The notes under the pieces were generated by a model that had not been told where the DNA came from, ran no database searches, and saw only the letters and a program-made list of their open reading frames with translations. From Anaerolineae bacterium (GTDB taxonomy: Bacteria > Chloroflexota > Anaerolineae > Epilineales > JAHCIE01), in contig JAHCIP010000028.1 of NCBI GenBank assembly GCA_026129165.1, forward strand, positions 1 through 33,609: a stretch of 33,609 bases of DNA, read 5' to 3'. Both the position numbers and the translations under genes were made by a program. Positions 16,154 through 23,882 of this stretch are shown here, piece after piece. Within the stretch, counting starts at the first letter, position 1, and each line of letters begins with the position of its first letter.

Positions 16154-16170
16154 CTCTCCCTATGGGAGAG
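16154..16170. repeat. Short palindrome between M14 and M55 genes
   Basis: A 7-bp stem, 16154-16160 with 16164-16170, with a 3-base loop; flanking C/T-rich and G/A-rich bases extend it weakly. No clear T-run follows on the minus strand. It may be an mRNA processing or stability hairpin inside the operon. Confidence 0.5.
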
Positions 16171-16182
16171 GGGACCACATAT

Positions 16183-17850
16183 TCAGGCTAGTAGCGTCAT
16201 CGCCGAGTGACGCCCGCCCTTCTCCGAGGCGGCCTCGACAGTCAGGGTCGTGCCAGCCGGAGCGCGGATCATCCACTCGATCAGCCGCGCCTGCTCGCGC
16301 CAGGGCCGCCGCCAGGCATCGTAGGGCATGGTGCGCTCAACGCGCCCGCCGAGATGACCAATGCTTGTCTCAGCCTTGCCCAGGATGAACTCTACGTCAC
16401 CGTCCGCCTGAACCTGGACCGTGACGGGCTGGGCGATGTCGATGCTGAGGGCGCGCTGCGTCAGGTTGGTGGGCAGATAACCCTGGTTTTCGACGACGGC
16501 GGACAGCTTATACAGATCGTCGGCGATGCGTTCGGCCTCGACGCGGCTAACGCGCACCAGGGGCGAGGCCGCCGCGTGGCGTAGGGTAAACAGGGCGTTG
16601 GGTTCGTAGAGGGTGTGGAGGTAGGCGGGCGGCGGGTTGATTTGCAGGTACATGGGCTGCCAGCCGCCGAGTTCAACGCGGCCAAGCTGCGGGTGGTCAA
16701 TGGGGTACCAGTCCACATAGGAACCGGGCGCGTGCTCGTCGGCCCAGGCCAGGTGGAGCTTGAGTTCCTCCTCGCTACGCGGGCGGTTGGGGAAAAACTG
16801 CGGCTTGCGGATGCCCATCTCGGTCTCAACGTCCCACAACTCGGTGGCAAACGACACGATGCCCAGGTGTTCGTAGACCCACTCGCCAAAGCCGCCGTGC
16901 CGTGGCTTGCTGGCGAGTTCGGTAAAGTCTTCGTAGATCGAGATGACGGGGTAGCCGGTGAGTTCGGTCCCCATGCGGCCCAGTGTCTTGAAGAGTTGCA
17001 CATCCAGCGGGTCAAGTTCGTGGTCACGGCGGTGCGATGACACGCGCAAGATGACGCCGCTGTGGCTGTGGTAGGCCTGGAGGCCGGTGATGTTGGGATG
17101 GTCCAGGACAAAGCGCGCCATCGCGGCCGCTTCCGGCTCGTTGAGTGGTAGCTCGCCCGCGCCATACTCACCATACTCAGGTGCCCAGTTGACGGGGAAC
17201 TGGCGATTGAGGTTGCCGTGCCGCGCCTTCATAATCGGCTGGGTGACGCCATCCCAATCGCGGAATACCCCTTCGGGCAACAGCCGGTAGTAGGCCCCCC
17301 CCAAATCGCCTGGCCCGCGCAGCACCAGCAGGCGCGGCTCGATCTCCGACACTTGCCACTCGCCCTTCGGATCGGGGATGCGCATCTGGAGAATGCGGCC
17401 ATCCTCGTCGAGATCCGAGATATGCAGCCCTTTCGGCTGCTCATCCCAGGGAAGGTAATGCCCGTTGCCCAGCACATCGTAGGGCGTGGTCAGGCTAATC
17501 TCGGCGCCGTCCGGGTTGACGCGCGGCAGGATATACAGCGTGCGCGTGTCCACCAACTCGGTAACAAAGGGGTCGTGACCGTAGCGTTCCAGGACATAAC
17601 CGATGGTGAAGAAGGCCACCGCCGAGGTGACCACCTCGCGCCCGTGATTGTTGCCGTCGATGTAGAACGCCGGTTTGTTTTCAGGCGCGCCGGTGGCGAA
17701 ATTGGTGATGGTCATGCACCACAGGTCGCGTCCGTGGTGGCTTTGGCCAATGGACGACAGCCGCGCCAAGTGGGGATACGCTTCCGCCAGCGTATGCAAG
17801 TGGGCGGTCAGTTCATCGTGTCGGTAGTAGCGGTTGTAGTCGATGGTCAT
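16183..17850 (-). CDS. M14 family zinc carboxypeptidase
   Basis: Metallocarboxypeptidase, 555 residues, cytoplasmic by the absence of a signal peptide. Zinc ligands His69 and Glu72 form the HxxE motif in DGNNHGREV, and the third zinc ligand is His261 or His263 in QAYHSHSG. RVNPDG (about 110-115) and the NLNRQFP substrate-binding motif (about 213-219) follow the family, and the catalytic Glu337 is in FATELWD. An extra segment of about 100 residues lies between the first and second motif blocks, and a C-terminal domain (about 430-555) of beta-rich character is present. M14 enzymes include gamma-D-glutamyl-meso-diaminopimelate peptidases as well as ordinary carboxypeptidases. The start overlaps the stop of the M24 gene (ATGA). 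Confidence 0.92.
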   Translation of the reverse strand: MTIDYNRYYRHDELTAHLHTLAEAYPHLARLSSIGQSHHGRDLWCMTITNFATGAPENKPAFYIDGNNHGREVVTSAVAFFTIGYVLERYGHDPFVTELVDTRTLYILPRVNPDGAEISLTTPYDVLGNGHYLPWDEQPKGLHISDLDEDGRILQMRIPDPKGEWQVSEIEPRLLVLRGPGDLGGAYYRLLPEGVFRDWDGVTQPIMKARHGNLNRQFPVNWAPEYGEYGAGELPLNEPEAAAMARFVLDHPNITGLQAYHSHSGVILRVSSHRRDHELDPLDVQLFKTLGRMGTELTGYPVISIYEDFTELASKPRHGGFGEWVYEHLGIVSFATELWDVETEMGIRKPQFFPNRPRSEEELKLHLAWADEHAPGSYVDWYPIDHPQLGRVELGGWQPMYLQINPPPAYLHTLYEPNALFTLRHAAASPLVRVSRVEAERIADDLYKLSAVVENQGYLPTNLTQRALSIDIAQPVTVQVQADGDVEFILGKAETSIGHLGGRVERTMPYDAWRRPWREQARLIEWMIRAPAGTTLTVEAASEKGGRHSAMTLLA

Positions 17851-19041
17851 AGAATAGTCAAGCTCTCCAAATCACGCGGATAGTTCGTCAATATCTCGCG
17901 GCCTGTCTGGGTGACGACGACGGTTTCAGAGTGACGGAAGCCCCCCAAGCCGGGGACGTACAAGCCTGGCTCACAGCTAAAGGCCATGCCTGGCTGCAAG
18001 AGAGTGTGATCACCAGAGTCGAGGAAGGGCGCCTCGTGGATTTCCATGCCCAGGCCATGCCCACTGTGGTGGCGCACATAGGGTTCCAGGTCGTGCTGCC
18101 GGAGATAGGCGCGGACCTTGTTGTTGACCTCGCTACAGGGGATGCCGGGCTGGATGGCATCGAGGGCGATTTGCTGCACTTCGAGCATATGCCCGAAGAA
18201 AGTGCGCTGGGCATCGGTTGGTCGCCCCAGGATCATCGTGCGCTCAAGCTCGCTATGGTAGCCGCCTAGTTGCCCACTGCCCCACGGGATGAGGACATCG
18301 CCCCTTTGCAGCGGCGTGGCGTCGTCAATAGGATGGGGCAGAGCCGTCTTGAGGCCACCCCACAAACCCACCACGCACGGGAATGCTGCCATTGTCATAG
18401 CCGCGAAATTCTGGGCCGAGTTGCCGCATGGCTTCAACGCTCGCATCAGCCATGCACTGGAGGCTCAACGCGATTTCATTGACGCCCGGCCGCACCCGCT
18501 CCTGGATCATCCGTACCACCAGGTTACCTAACGGCACACAGGCGCGGATCAACTCGATTTCGGCCGGCGATTTAAAATGGCGTAACTCGTCCAGCCACTC
18601 GCGCAGGTTTTCCAGACGCCCTTGAGGAAGCAACGAACTGAGGCTGGGGCCACGATAGCCATACGCGCCCCCGTAGCCATCGCTGTCGATGCCCAGTGGT
18701 TTGTCAGCCAGCGCCATGGCGGTGAGTAGGTCAACTAGCCAGACCATAGGGTGTTTGAGGTCGGGGTATTCTGGGTAAACCTGGAGTCGCTTGATGGCTG
18801 GCGCCCGCTGTTGGACATGCTCCTCTTCCAAAAGTGGGACCAGGGCGGCGACCTCACCCTCGACCGGGATAATTAGCGCAATGGGGCGCTCGGTCGAACT
18901 ATGGGCAAAGCCGGTTAAATAGAAGTTGCGCAACGCGCCAAACAGCACCAGGGCCGCCAGCCCCCGCCGTGCAAGTTCGGCGCGGACACGGTCGCGTCGC
19001 GCGGCGAATTCGTCCTCGGTAATGTGAAGCAGCTGGGGCAT
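17847..19041 (-). pseudogene. M24 family Xaa-Pro peptidase, broken by a frameshift
   Basis: Two overlapping frames together make one M24 protein of about 400 residues. The N-terminal part (creatinase-type domain, from MPQLLHITEDEF) stays open until 18325. The C-terminal part, with LKTALPHPIDD, GGYHSELERTMILG, HHSGHGLGMEIHE, CEPGLYVPG and SETVVVT, lies in the next frame and ends at 17847. Removing one base from the four-C run at 18358-18361 (plus strand) joins them as GGFVGGLKTALPHP. Ligands His, Glu and Glu are kept, but the two Asp positions read Pro/Trp and Glu. The start at 19041 follows GGAGG 11 bases upstream. Either a genuine recent mutation or a sequencing or assembly error is possible; the intact reading on both sides favours an error or a very recent event. 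Confidence 0.8.
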
Positions 19042-19051
19042 AGCTTGGCCG

Positions 19052-19064
19052 TCCTCCGCACTCA
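19052..19064. repeat. Remnant of TGAGTGC heptamer repeat
   Basis: A short run reading GTGCTGAGTGCGG on the minus strand, in the 26-base gap between HyuA1 and the M24 gene. It is a fragment of the same repeat seen at 8554 and 23771. It also supplies the GGAGG ribosome binding site region of the M24 gene. Confidence 0.45.
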
Positions 19065-19067
19065 GCA

Positions 19068-21155
19068 CTAATAATGCAGCGTCACGACCAGGTTCAGGTA
19101 TTGGTCAATGGTCGCTGTCGCATTGGGGCCGACAACGGCGGTCGAGTCGCGTTCCTCGACAATCGCCGGACCCTCGAAGGTTGCGCCAGCGCGGAGAGCA
19201 TAGCGGTCATAGACCGGTGTCTCGACAAAGCCCCCCAAGGCGGCGAAGTACGCCGGGCGGTGGCCTTTGAGCGCTGCCTCGACGGAGCCTGGCTCGTTCT
19301 CGACTTGGGCCAGTTGGATGTTGGGGCGCGGGCCGCTAGCCGTCAGGCGGCAGGTCATGATTTCCAGGTCGAGATGACGGTGGGCGTGACCATAGATGCT
19401 CTCGTAGACCTCGTAGAAGGCGGGCTTAAGCTCGGCGTCGATGGACACATCCGCCAGCTTGCCCTCTGGCAGCGGCACGGTGATTTCGTGTCCCTGGCCC
19501 ACATGTCGCAGGTCGGCGTAGCGCGTGAAGTGCATCGCGGCCTCAGGCACTCCGGCCGCCGCCAGGGTGGCGCGGCCCTCGGCTTCAAGCTCGCCATACA
19601 CCTGATCCAGCCGCGCCAGGGTGTCGGGTGTCACCCGCGACACAAAGGTACGGGCAAAGTCGAAGGCGGCGGGCGCGGTCAGAAAGCCGAGGGCGCTGGC
19701 AACCCCGGCGCCGGTGGGCAGGATATAGCCTGGCATCTTGAGGGCGCGAGCGATTTCGTGGGCGTGGACCGGACCCGCGCCGCCGAAGGCTATCAGCCGC
19801 AATCGCCGCGTGTCCCCACCGCGCTCGGCCACATGGACGCGGGTAGCCGAGATCATATTCTCGTTGACGACCTGGTAGATGCCGTGGGCCGCCTCGACCG
19901 GTGTCATGTTCAGTGGCTTGGCGACGCGTTGCATCGCCGCTTCCGCCGCCGCCCGGTCCAGCTTCATGCGCCCACCGAGGAAGTAGTCGGGGTTGAGGTA
20001 ACCGAGCAGGGCATCGGCGTCGGTGACAGTGGGGTTCTCGCCGCCAAAGCCGTAGCAGGCCGGGCCGGGAGCCGCGCCCGCCGAGTCGGGGCCGACCTTG
20101 AGCAAGCCCAATTCGTTGACGCGAGCGATGGAGCCGCCGCCCGCGCCAATCTCGATGAGTTCGATGGTCGGGACGCGGATAGGCAGACCGCTGCCGCGCT
20201 TGAAGCGGTGGACGCGGGCAATCTCGAACGTGTTGGCCTTGGTCGGCTGGCCGTTCTTAATCAGGCAAATCTTGGCCGTCGTGCCGCCCATGTCGAAGCT
20301 CACCAGGTTGGGCTCGCCCATGAGTTCGCCAAAGTAGACGCTGACCAGCACGCCCGCCGCTGGCCCTGACTCCACCAGACGCACCGGGAAGCGCGCCGCT
20401 GTGTCAGCGTCCACGATGCCGCCACTGGAGTTCATCAGGTACAGCTGGTGGCCAAAGCCGCCCGCCGCCAACTCCTGCGTCAACCCGCGAATGTAGCGCT
20501 CGGTGAGGGGCTGGACATAGGCGTTGCAGACGGTGGTCGACATGCGCTCGTACTCGCGGATTTCGGGCGCGACTTCGCTGGAAATCGAGACGCTGACCTG
20601 GGGCAACTGCTCGCGCAGCCAGGCGCGGACGGCTTGCTCGTGAACCGGGTTCTGGAAGGCGTGAAGGAAGCACACCGCGACAGCCTCGACCCCTTGCTGG
20701 GCCAGGGTCTGCTGCAAGCCATCTAGCTCGGCTGTGGCCAGCGGAACTACGACCTCGCCCCGACCGTTGAGGCGCTCGCGGACTTCGAGCCGCAGGTGGC
20801 GCGGGGCAAGCGGCTCCGGCAGCACCAGGAGCAGGTCGTAGATGTCGTAGCGCATCTCTTTCGCCATCTCCAGGATGTCGCGGAAGCCCTTGGTCGTCAG
20901 CAGGGCCGTCCTGGCGCCCTTGCGCTCGATGAGCGCGTTGGTGATAAGCGTGGTGCCGTGGATAGCCGTGGCGATGTCGCCACCGCTGGCCTGAACACGC
21001 TCCAGCAGGGCGCGCCAGCCTTCCATCACGGCGTCGGCGGGCGTCGCCGGCGTTGTCAGGGTCTTGTGAGTCTCGATGCGACCCGTCTCGTCCTCGGTTA
21101 GAACAAAGTCCGTAAACGTGCCGCCGATGTCGAAGCCAAAGCGGTAGTGTGTCAT
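19068..21155 (-). CDS. hyuA: Hydantoinase A/oxoprolinase family protein (HyuA1)
   Basis: ATP-binding A subunit of the N-methylhydantoinase/5-oxoprolinase family, 695 residues. The N-terminal Hydant_A_N domain begins RFGFDIGGTFTDFVLT, with the actin-fold phosphate motif DIGGTFTD (about 9-16). A second phosphate-type loop reads SFDMGGTTAKI, and the FGGAGPVHA stretch and a C-terminal beta-rich domain complete the family architecture. These enzymes activate a cyclic amide carbonyl by phosphorylation so that the ring can be hydrolysed. It heads the minus-strand operon with M24, M14, M55 and enolase-superfamily genes and is divergent from HyuB2, sharing one operator. HyuB2 is the likely partner. 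The symbol is family-level; the exact substrate is unknown. Confidence 0.93.
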   Translation of the reverse strand: MTHYRFGFDIGGTFTDFVLTEDETGRIETHKTLTTPATPADAVMEGWRALLERVQASGGDIATAIHGTTLITNALIERKGARTALLTTKGFRDILEMAKEMRYDIYDLLLVLPEPLAPRHLRLEVRERLNGRGEVVVPLATAELDGLQQTLAQQGVEAVAVCFLHAFQNPVHEQAVRAWLREQLPQVSVSISSEVAPEIREYERMSTTVCNAYVQPLTERYIRGLTQELAAGGFGHQLYLMNSSGGIVDADTAARFPVRLVESGPAAGVLVSVYFGELMGEPNLVSFDMGGTTAKICLIKNGQPTKANTFEIARVHRFKRGSGLPIRVPTIELIEIGAGGGSIARVNELGLLKVGPDSAGAAPGPACYGFGGENPTVTDADALLGYLNPDYFLGGRMKLDRAAAEAAMQRVAKPLNMTPVEAAHGIYQVVNENMISATRVHVAERGGDTRRLRLIAFGGAGPVHAHEIARALKMPGYILPTGAGVASALGFLTAPAAFDFARTFVSRVTPDTLARLDQVYGELEAEGRATLAAAGVPEAAMHFTRYADLRHVGQGHEITVPLPEGKLADVSIDAELKPAFYEVYESIYGHAHRHLDLEIMTCRLTASGPRPNIQLAQVENEPGSVEAALKGHRPAYFAALGGFVETPVYDRYALRAGATFEGPAIVEERDSTAVVGPNATATIDQYLNLVVTLHY

Positions 21156-21216
21156 GGGTACTCGCAGATAAAGAAAAGCGACGGTTTAGAAGACATTGAA
21201 TCACGACTGCGCCAGC

Positions 21217-21245
21217 AGTATATCAAACCCCGCGCTGGCTGTCAA
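21217..21245 (-). promoter_or_regulatory. Predicted promoter of the HyuA1 operon
   Basis: On the minus strand, TTGACA at 21245-21240, a 17-base spacer and TATACT at 21222-21217, preceded by an extended -10 TGA. It fires away from the hyuB2 promoter; operator C lies between them. Confidence 0.7.
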
Positions 21246-21252
21246 GTAAATT

Positions 21253-21273
21253 GTCGACAATTGACAATCGGCA
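21253..21273. promoter_or_regulatory. Operator site C, three RTYGACA heptamers
   Basis: Heptamers GTCGACA, ATTGACA and ATCGGCA. The first lies within a perfect 12-bp palindrome, ATTGTCGACAAT. The second contains the -35 box of hyuB2, and the site begins 8 bases from the -35 box of hyuA1, so one bound protein could control both genes. Confidence 0.72.
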
Positions 21274-21288
21274 GGAGTGTGATATACT
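21261..21288 (+). promoter_or_regulatory. Predicted promoter of hyuB2
   Basis: TTGACA at 21261-21266, a 16-base spacer and TATACT at 21283-21288, with an extended -10 TGA. It overlaps operator C. Confidence 0.7.
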
Positions 21289-21321
21289 ATGTCCAGAATG
21301 TTTCCGTGGTGGGGAGACCTA

Positions 21322-22953
21322 ATGGACCCAATTGCCCTTGAGATTCAGTGGCAACGCCTGATTGCGATTATGGACGAGATCGACAACGCCACTGTGCGTA
21401 CTTCGTTCTCGACGATTGTGGGCGAGAGCCGCGACTTCGCGTGTATCTTGCTGGACCAGGATGGATTATCCCTGTGCCAGTCGTCGTTTAGCCCGCCCAA
21501 CTTCTGCGTGATCCTACCGCGCACGGCGCGCATTATGTTCGAGCGGTTTCCTGTCCACACCCTCCAAGAGGGCGACGTTCTCATCACCAACGACCCCTGG
21601 TTTGGCACGGGCCACCTGCCCGACTATGTCGTGGTCACACCGACCTTCTACAAAGGCAAAGTGGTCGGTTTTATGGGCACGGTCGCCCATCTGGCGGACG
21701 TGGGGGGGCATATTGGCGACATCGAAGCCACCGATGTATTCACCGAGGGGCTACGCCTCACCCCCTGCAAGCTGTTTGAGGCAGGCAAGCCTAACGCGCT
21801 GCTGGAAGAGATTATCGGCAACAACTGCCGCGTACCGGAGATGGTCCTGGGCGACCTGCATGCCATTATCGGCACGCATTGGATTGGCGCCAGGCGGCTC
21901 CAGGAGTTCCTTGAGGATTACGACCTCGATGACCTGGTCGATCTAGCGGACGAGATCCACACCCGTTCCGAGACGGCCATGCGGAAGGCGATTGAAGCCC
22001 TACCCGATGGCAAGTACGAATTTGGCCTCGACATTGATGGCTATATCGACCCAGTTCATCTCCACGCCACGGTTGAGATTCGCGGCTCGGATATCTATGT
22101 GGACTATAGTGGCACATCGCCGCAGACGCGTAAGGCAGCCATTAACTGTGTCTACAACACAACCTTCGCCTCGACCCTGTACCCCTTCAAGTGCGCCCTC
22201 GCCTCGCGTATCCCCAACAACGAGGGTCTCTTTCGCCCGGTCCACGTGAGCGCCCCCGAGGGCTGTATTCTCAACTGTACCTACCCATCGCCCGTCAAGG
22301 CCCGCGCCAAGAACACCAACAATATCAATCAGGTGCTGTTTGGCGCGCTGTGGTCAGTGCTAGGCGAGCATGCTCAGGCCGGGGCTGGGTCCATCTGGCC
22401 ATTCCACTTCTCTGGCACGGAAGACGGCTATGGCCGCTTCAAGGTCCACATCCTACCCCACGGCGGTCGCGGGGCGATGCGCGACCTGGACGGCATGATC
22501 CCCGTCGCGTTCCCCCACAACTCAACGGTGACGCCTACCGAGATCATGGAGAGCGAGGCCCCGGTCCTCATGTGGCGCAAGGAGTACCGCCCCGACTCGT
22601 GTGGCGCGGGACGGCGGCGCGGCGGGCCAGGGCAAATTATCACCGTCCAATCGATCGCTAAAAACCCGATGACCCTGACCCTGCGCCCCGACAAGATGAT
22701 TTTTAACCCCCCCGGTCTCAACGGCGGTCAACCGGGCAAGGTCGGCGAGGTTTACCTGAATGGCGAGAAGATTACCCGGTTCCCGCCCATCCAATTCAAT
22801 CCCGGCGACACCATCGAGTTCCATCTACCTGGCGCCGGCGGCTTTGGCGATCCACGCCTCCGCGAGCCAGAACGGGTAAGGGCCGACCTCGAAAGTGGCT
22901 ATATCACGCCGGCCTTTGCCAGGCAATGGTATGGGGTCGACGTTGGTGAGTGA
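21322..22953 (+). CDS. hyuB: Hydantoinase B/oxoprolinase family protein (HyuB2)
   Basis: B subunit of the ATP-dependent hydantoinase family, 543 residues, very similar to HyuB1: VRTSFSTIVGESRDF, GDVLITNDPWFGTGHLPD, AHLADVGGHIGDIEA and CRVPEMVLGDLHAIIGT. The ATG at 21322 is preferred because GGGGAG lies 5 bases upstream and the resulting N-terminus MDPIALEIQWQRL matches the start of the family; an in-frame ATG at 21289 falls on the predicted transcription start. It is divergent from HyuA1 and shares operator C with it, so the two probably form the A/B pair although they are transcribed apart. The regulator gene follows 96 bases downstream with its own promoter. Confidence 0.92.
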   Translation: MDPIALEIQWQRLIAIMDEIDNATVRTSFSTIVGESRDFACILLDQDGLSLCQSSFSPPNFCVILPRTARIMFERFPVHTLQEGDVLITNDPWFGTGHLPDYVVVTPTFYKGKVVGFMGTVAHLADVGGHIGDIEATDVFTEGLRLTPCKLFEAGKPNALLEEIIGNNCRVPEMVLGDLHAIIGTHWIGARRLQEFLEDYDLDDLVDLADEIHTRSETAMRKAIEALPDGKYEFGLDIDGYIDPVHLHATVEIRGSDIYVDYSGTSPQTRKAAINCVYNTTFASTLYPFKCALASRIPNNEGLFRPVHVSAPEGCILNCTYPSPVKARAKNTNNINQVLFGALWSVLGEHAQAGAGSIWPFHFSGTEDGYGRFKVHILPHGGRGAMRDLDGMIPVAFPHNSTVTPTEIMESEAPVLMWRKEYRPDSCGAGRRRGGPGQIITVQSIAKNPMTLTLRPDKMIFNPPGLNGGQPGKVGEVYLNGEKITRFPPIQFNPGDTIEFHLPGAGGFGDPRLREPERVRADLESGYITPAFARQWYGVDVGE

Positions 22954-22963
22954 CTTAAATGAC

Positions 22964-22992
22964 TTGACGGCTTTGCGGGCCACTATTACACT
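22964..22992 (+). promoter_or_regulatory. Predicted promoter of the gntR gene
   Basis: TTGACG at 22964-22969, a 17-base spacer and TACACT at 22987-22992. The expected start near 22999 lies just before operator D. Confidence 0.55.
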
Positions 22993-23006
22993 GTTAGCAG
23001 ACTTTG

Positions 23007-23027
23007 GTCGACAGTTGCCAATCGACA
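23007..23027. promoter_or_regulatory. Operator site D, three RTYGACA heptamers
   Basis: Heptamers GTCGACA, GTTGCCA and ATCGACA, immediately downstream of the predicted start of the regulator's own transcript. The placement suggests autorepression. Confidence 0.7.
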
Positions 23028-23049
23028 GTTAAAGGGGGCGCCTAGACGC

Positions 23050-23766
23050 ATGCGTACCGATCAACCACAGCTAGAAACATTGAACGTTGTCAACTTACGT
23101 GATCACATCAAACGCCAGGTGTGCGACGCTATCTTGAACGGGTTATTCAAGCCAGGCGCGCGCCTGGTTGAAGCCACTATTGCCGAGCAGTTAGGCGTGA
23201 GCCGCGCGCCCGTGCGCGAGGCTCTGGTGTCACTAGAGCGGGAGGGCATCGTCGCCAGCCTGCCGCGCCGGGGCTACTTTGTGATCGACTTCACGGAAAA
23301 GGACATCGAGGAACTCTATAGCCTGCGGCGGCTGCTCGAGATTGAGGCGCTACGCCGTGCTCTGCCGAACTTTACCGCCGACGACCTCGCCGCGATGCAA
23401 GCCATCGTGGATCAACTGGGCGAGAACACCGCGCCAGACCGCGAGCCAAGCCGCACCATCCAGCTTGACTGGTCGTTCCACGAGATGATCTGTCGCGTCG
23501 CCGATCACTCGCGCCTATACTCCACCTGGGACAGTATGCGGTTGCAGACGTGGCTGCTCATCGGTCTAACCACGCCCACCCACGAGCATGATCCATATCG
23601 CCCCAAGGACCGCCACCAGCGTATCCTGGATGTCATCACGGCGGGGGATTTGGCGCGGGCGGAGGTGGAATTGCGCGAACACCTCATTGACGCCGAAGAG
23701 CGTGCCTGTCGGGTGTGGCGCGAACTCCAAACCAACGAGCCGCTCAAGAAAGTCCGCCGAGCGTAG
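23050..23766 (+). CDS. GntR family transcriptional regulator, FadR/FCD subfamily
   Basis: DNA-binding regulator of 238 residues. The winged helix-turn-helix occupies about 15-80, with the recognition part ATIAEQLGVSRAPVREAL (about 42-59) and the wing LPRRGYFV. The C-terminal FCD ligand-binding domain (about 85-215) keeps likely metal-binding residues: Asp140 and His144 in LDWSFHEMI, His189 in RHQRIL and His211 in REHL. FCD regulators typically bind carboxylic acids or amino acid derivatives and release DNA on binding. It is the only regulator in the window, and operator D lies in its own promoter. I infer that it controls all six RTYGACA sites. AGGGGG upstream of the ATG is the likely ribosome binding site. 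It is co-directional with the TIM-barrel-like gene. Confidence 0.93.
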   Translation: MRTDQPQLETLNVVNLRDHIKRQVCDAILNGLFKPGARLVEATIAEQLGVSRAPVREALVSLEREGIVASLPRRGYFVIDFTEKDIEELYSLRRLLEIEALRRALPNFTADDLAAMQAIVDQLGENTAPDREPSRTIQLDWSFHEMICRVADHSRLYSTWDSMRLQTWLLIGLTTPTHEHDPYRPKDRHQRILDVITAGDLARAEVELREHLIDAEERACRVWRELQTNEPLKKVRRA

Positions 23767-23770
23767 AAAA

Positions 23771-23850
23771 GCGCTGAGTACAAAGTGCTGAGCGCTGAGT
23801 AGAAACATCATTGGCTTTCTCTGATCTCAGCACTCGGCGCTCAGTACTTG
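23771..23850. repeat. TGAGTGC-type repeats forming a hairpin
   Basis: Repeats of the GTGCTGA/GCGCTGA type in both orientations; 23782-23800 can pair with 23832-23850 (some G-U pairs and a mismatch). It lies between gntR and the next gene, on the same transcript, and belongs to the dispersed repeat family also seen at 8554 and 19052. Confidence 0.6.
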
Positions 23851-23882
23851 CGACTTACAACTCTTTTTCTTCGGGAGGCATG

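Noticed and set aside
19074..20369. Long plus-strand open frame of 431 codons opposite HyuA1
   Set aside because: It is antisense to a clear HyuA gene, has no family motifs and no ribosome binding site; long antisense frames are expected in GC-rich genes.
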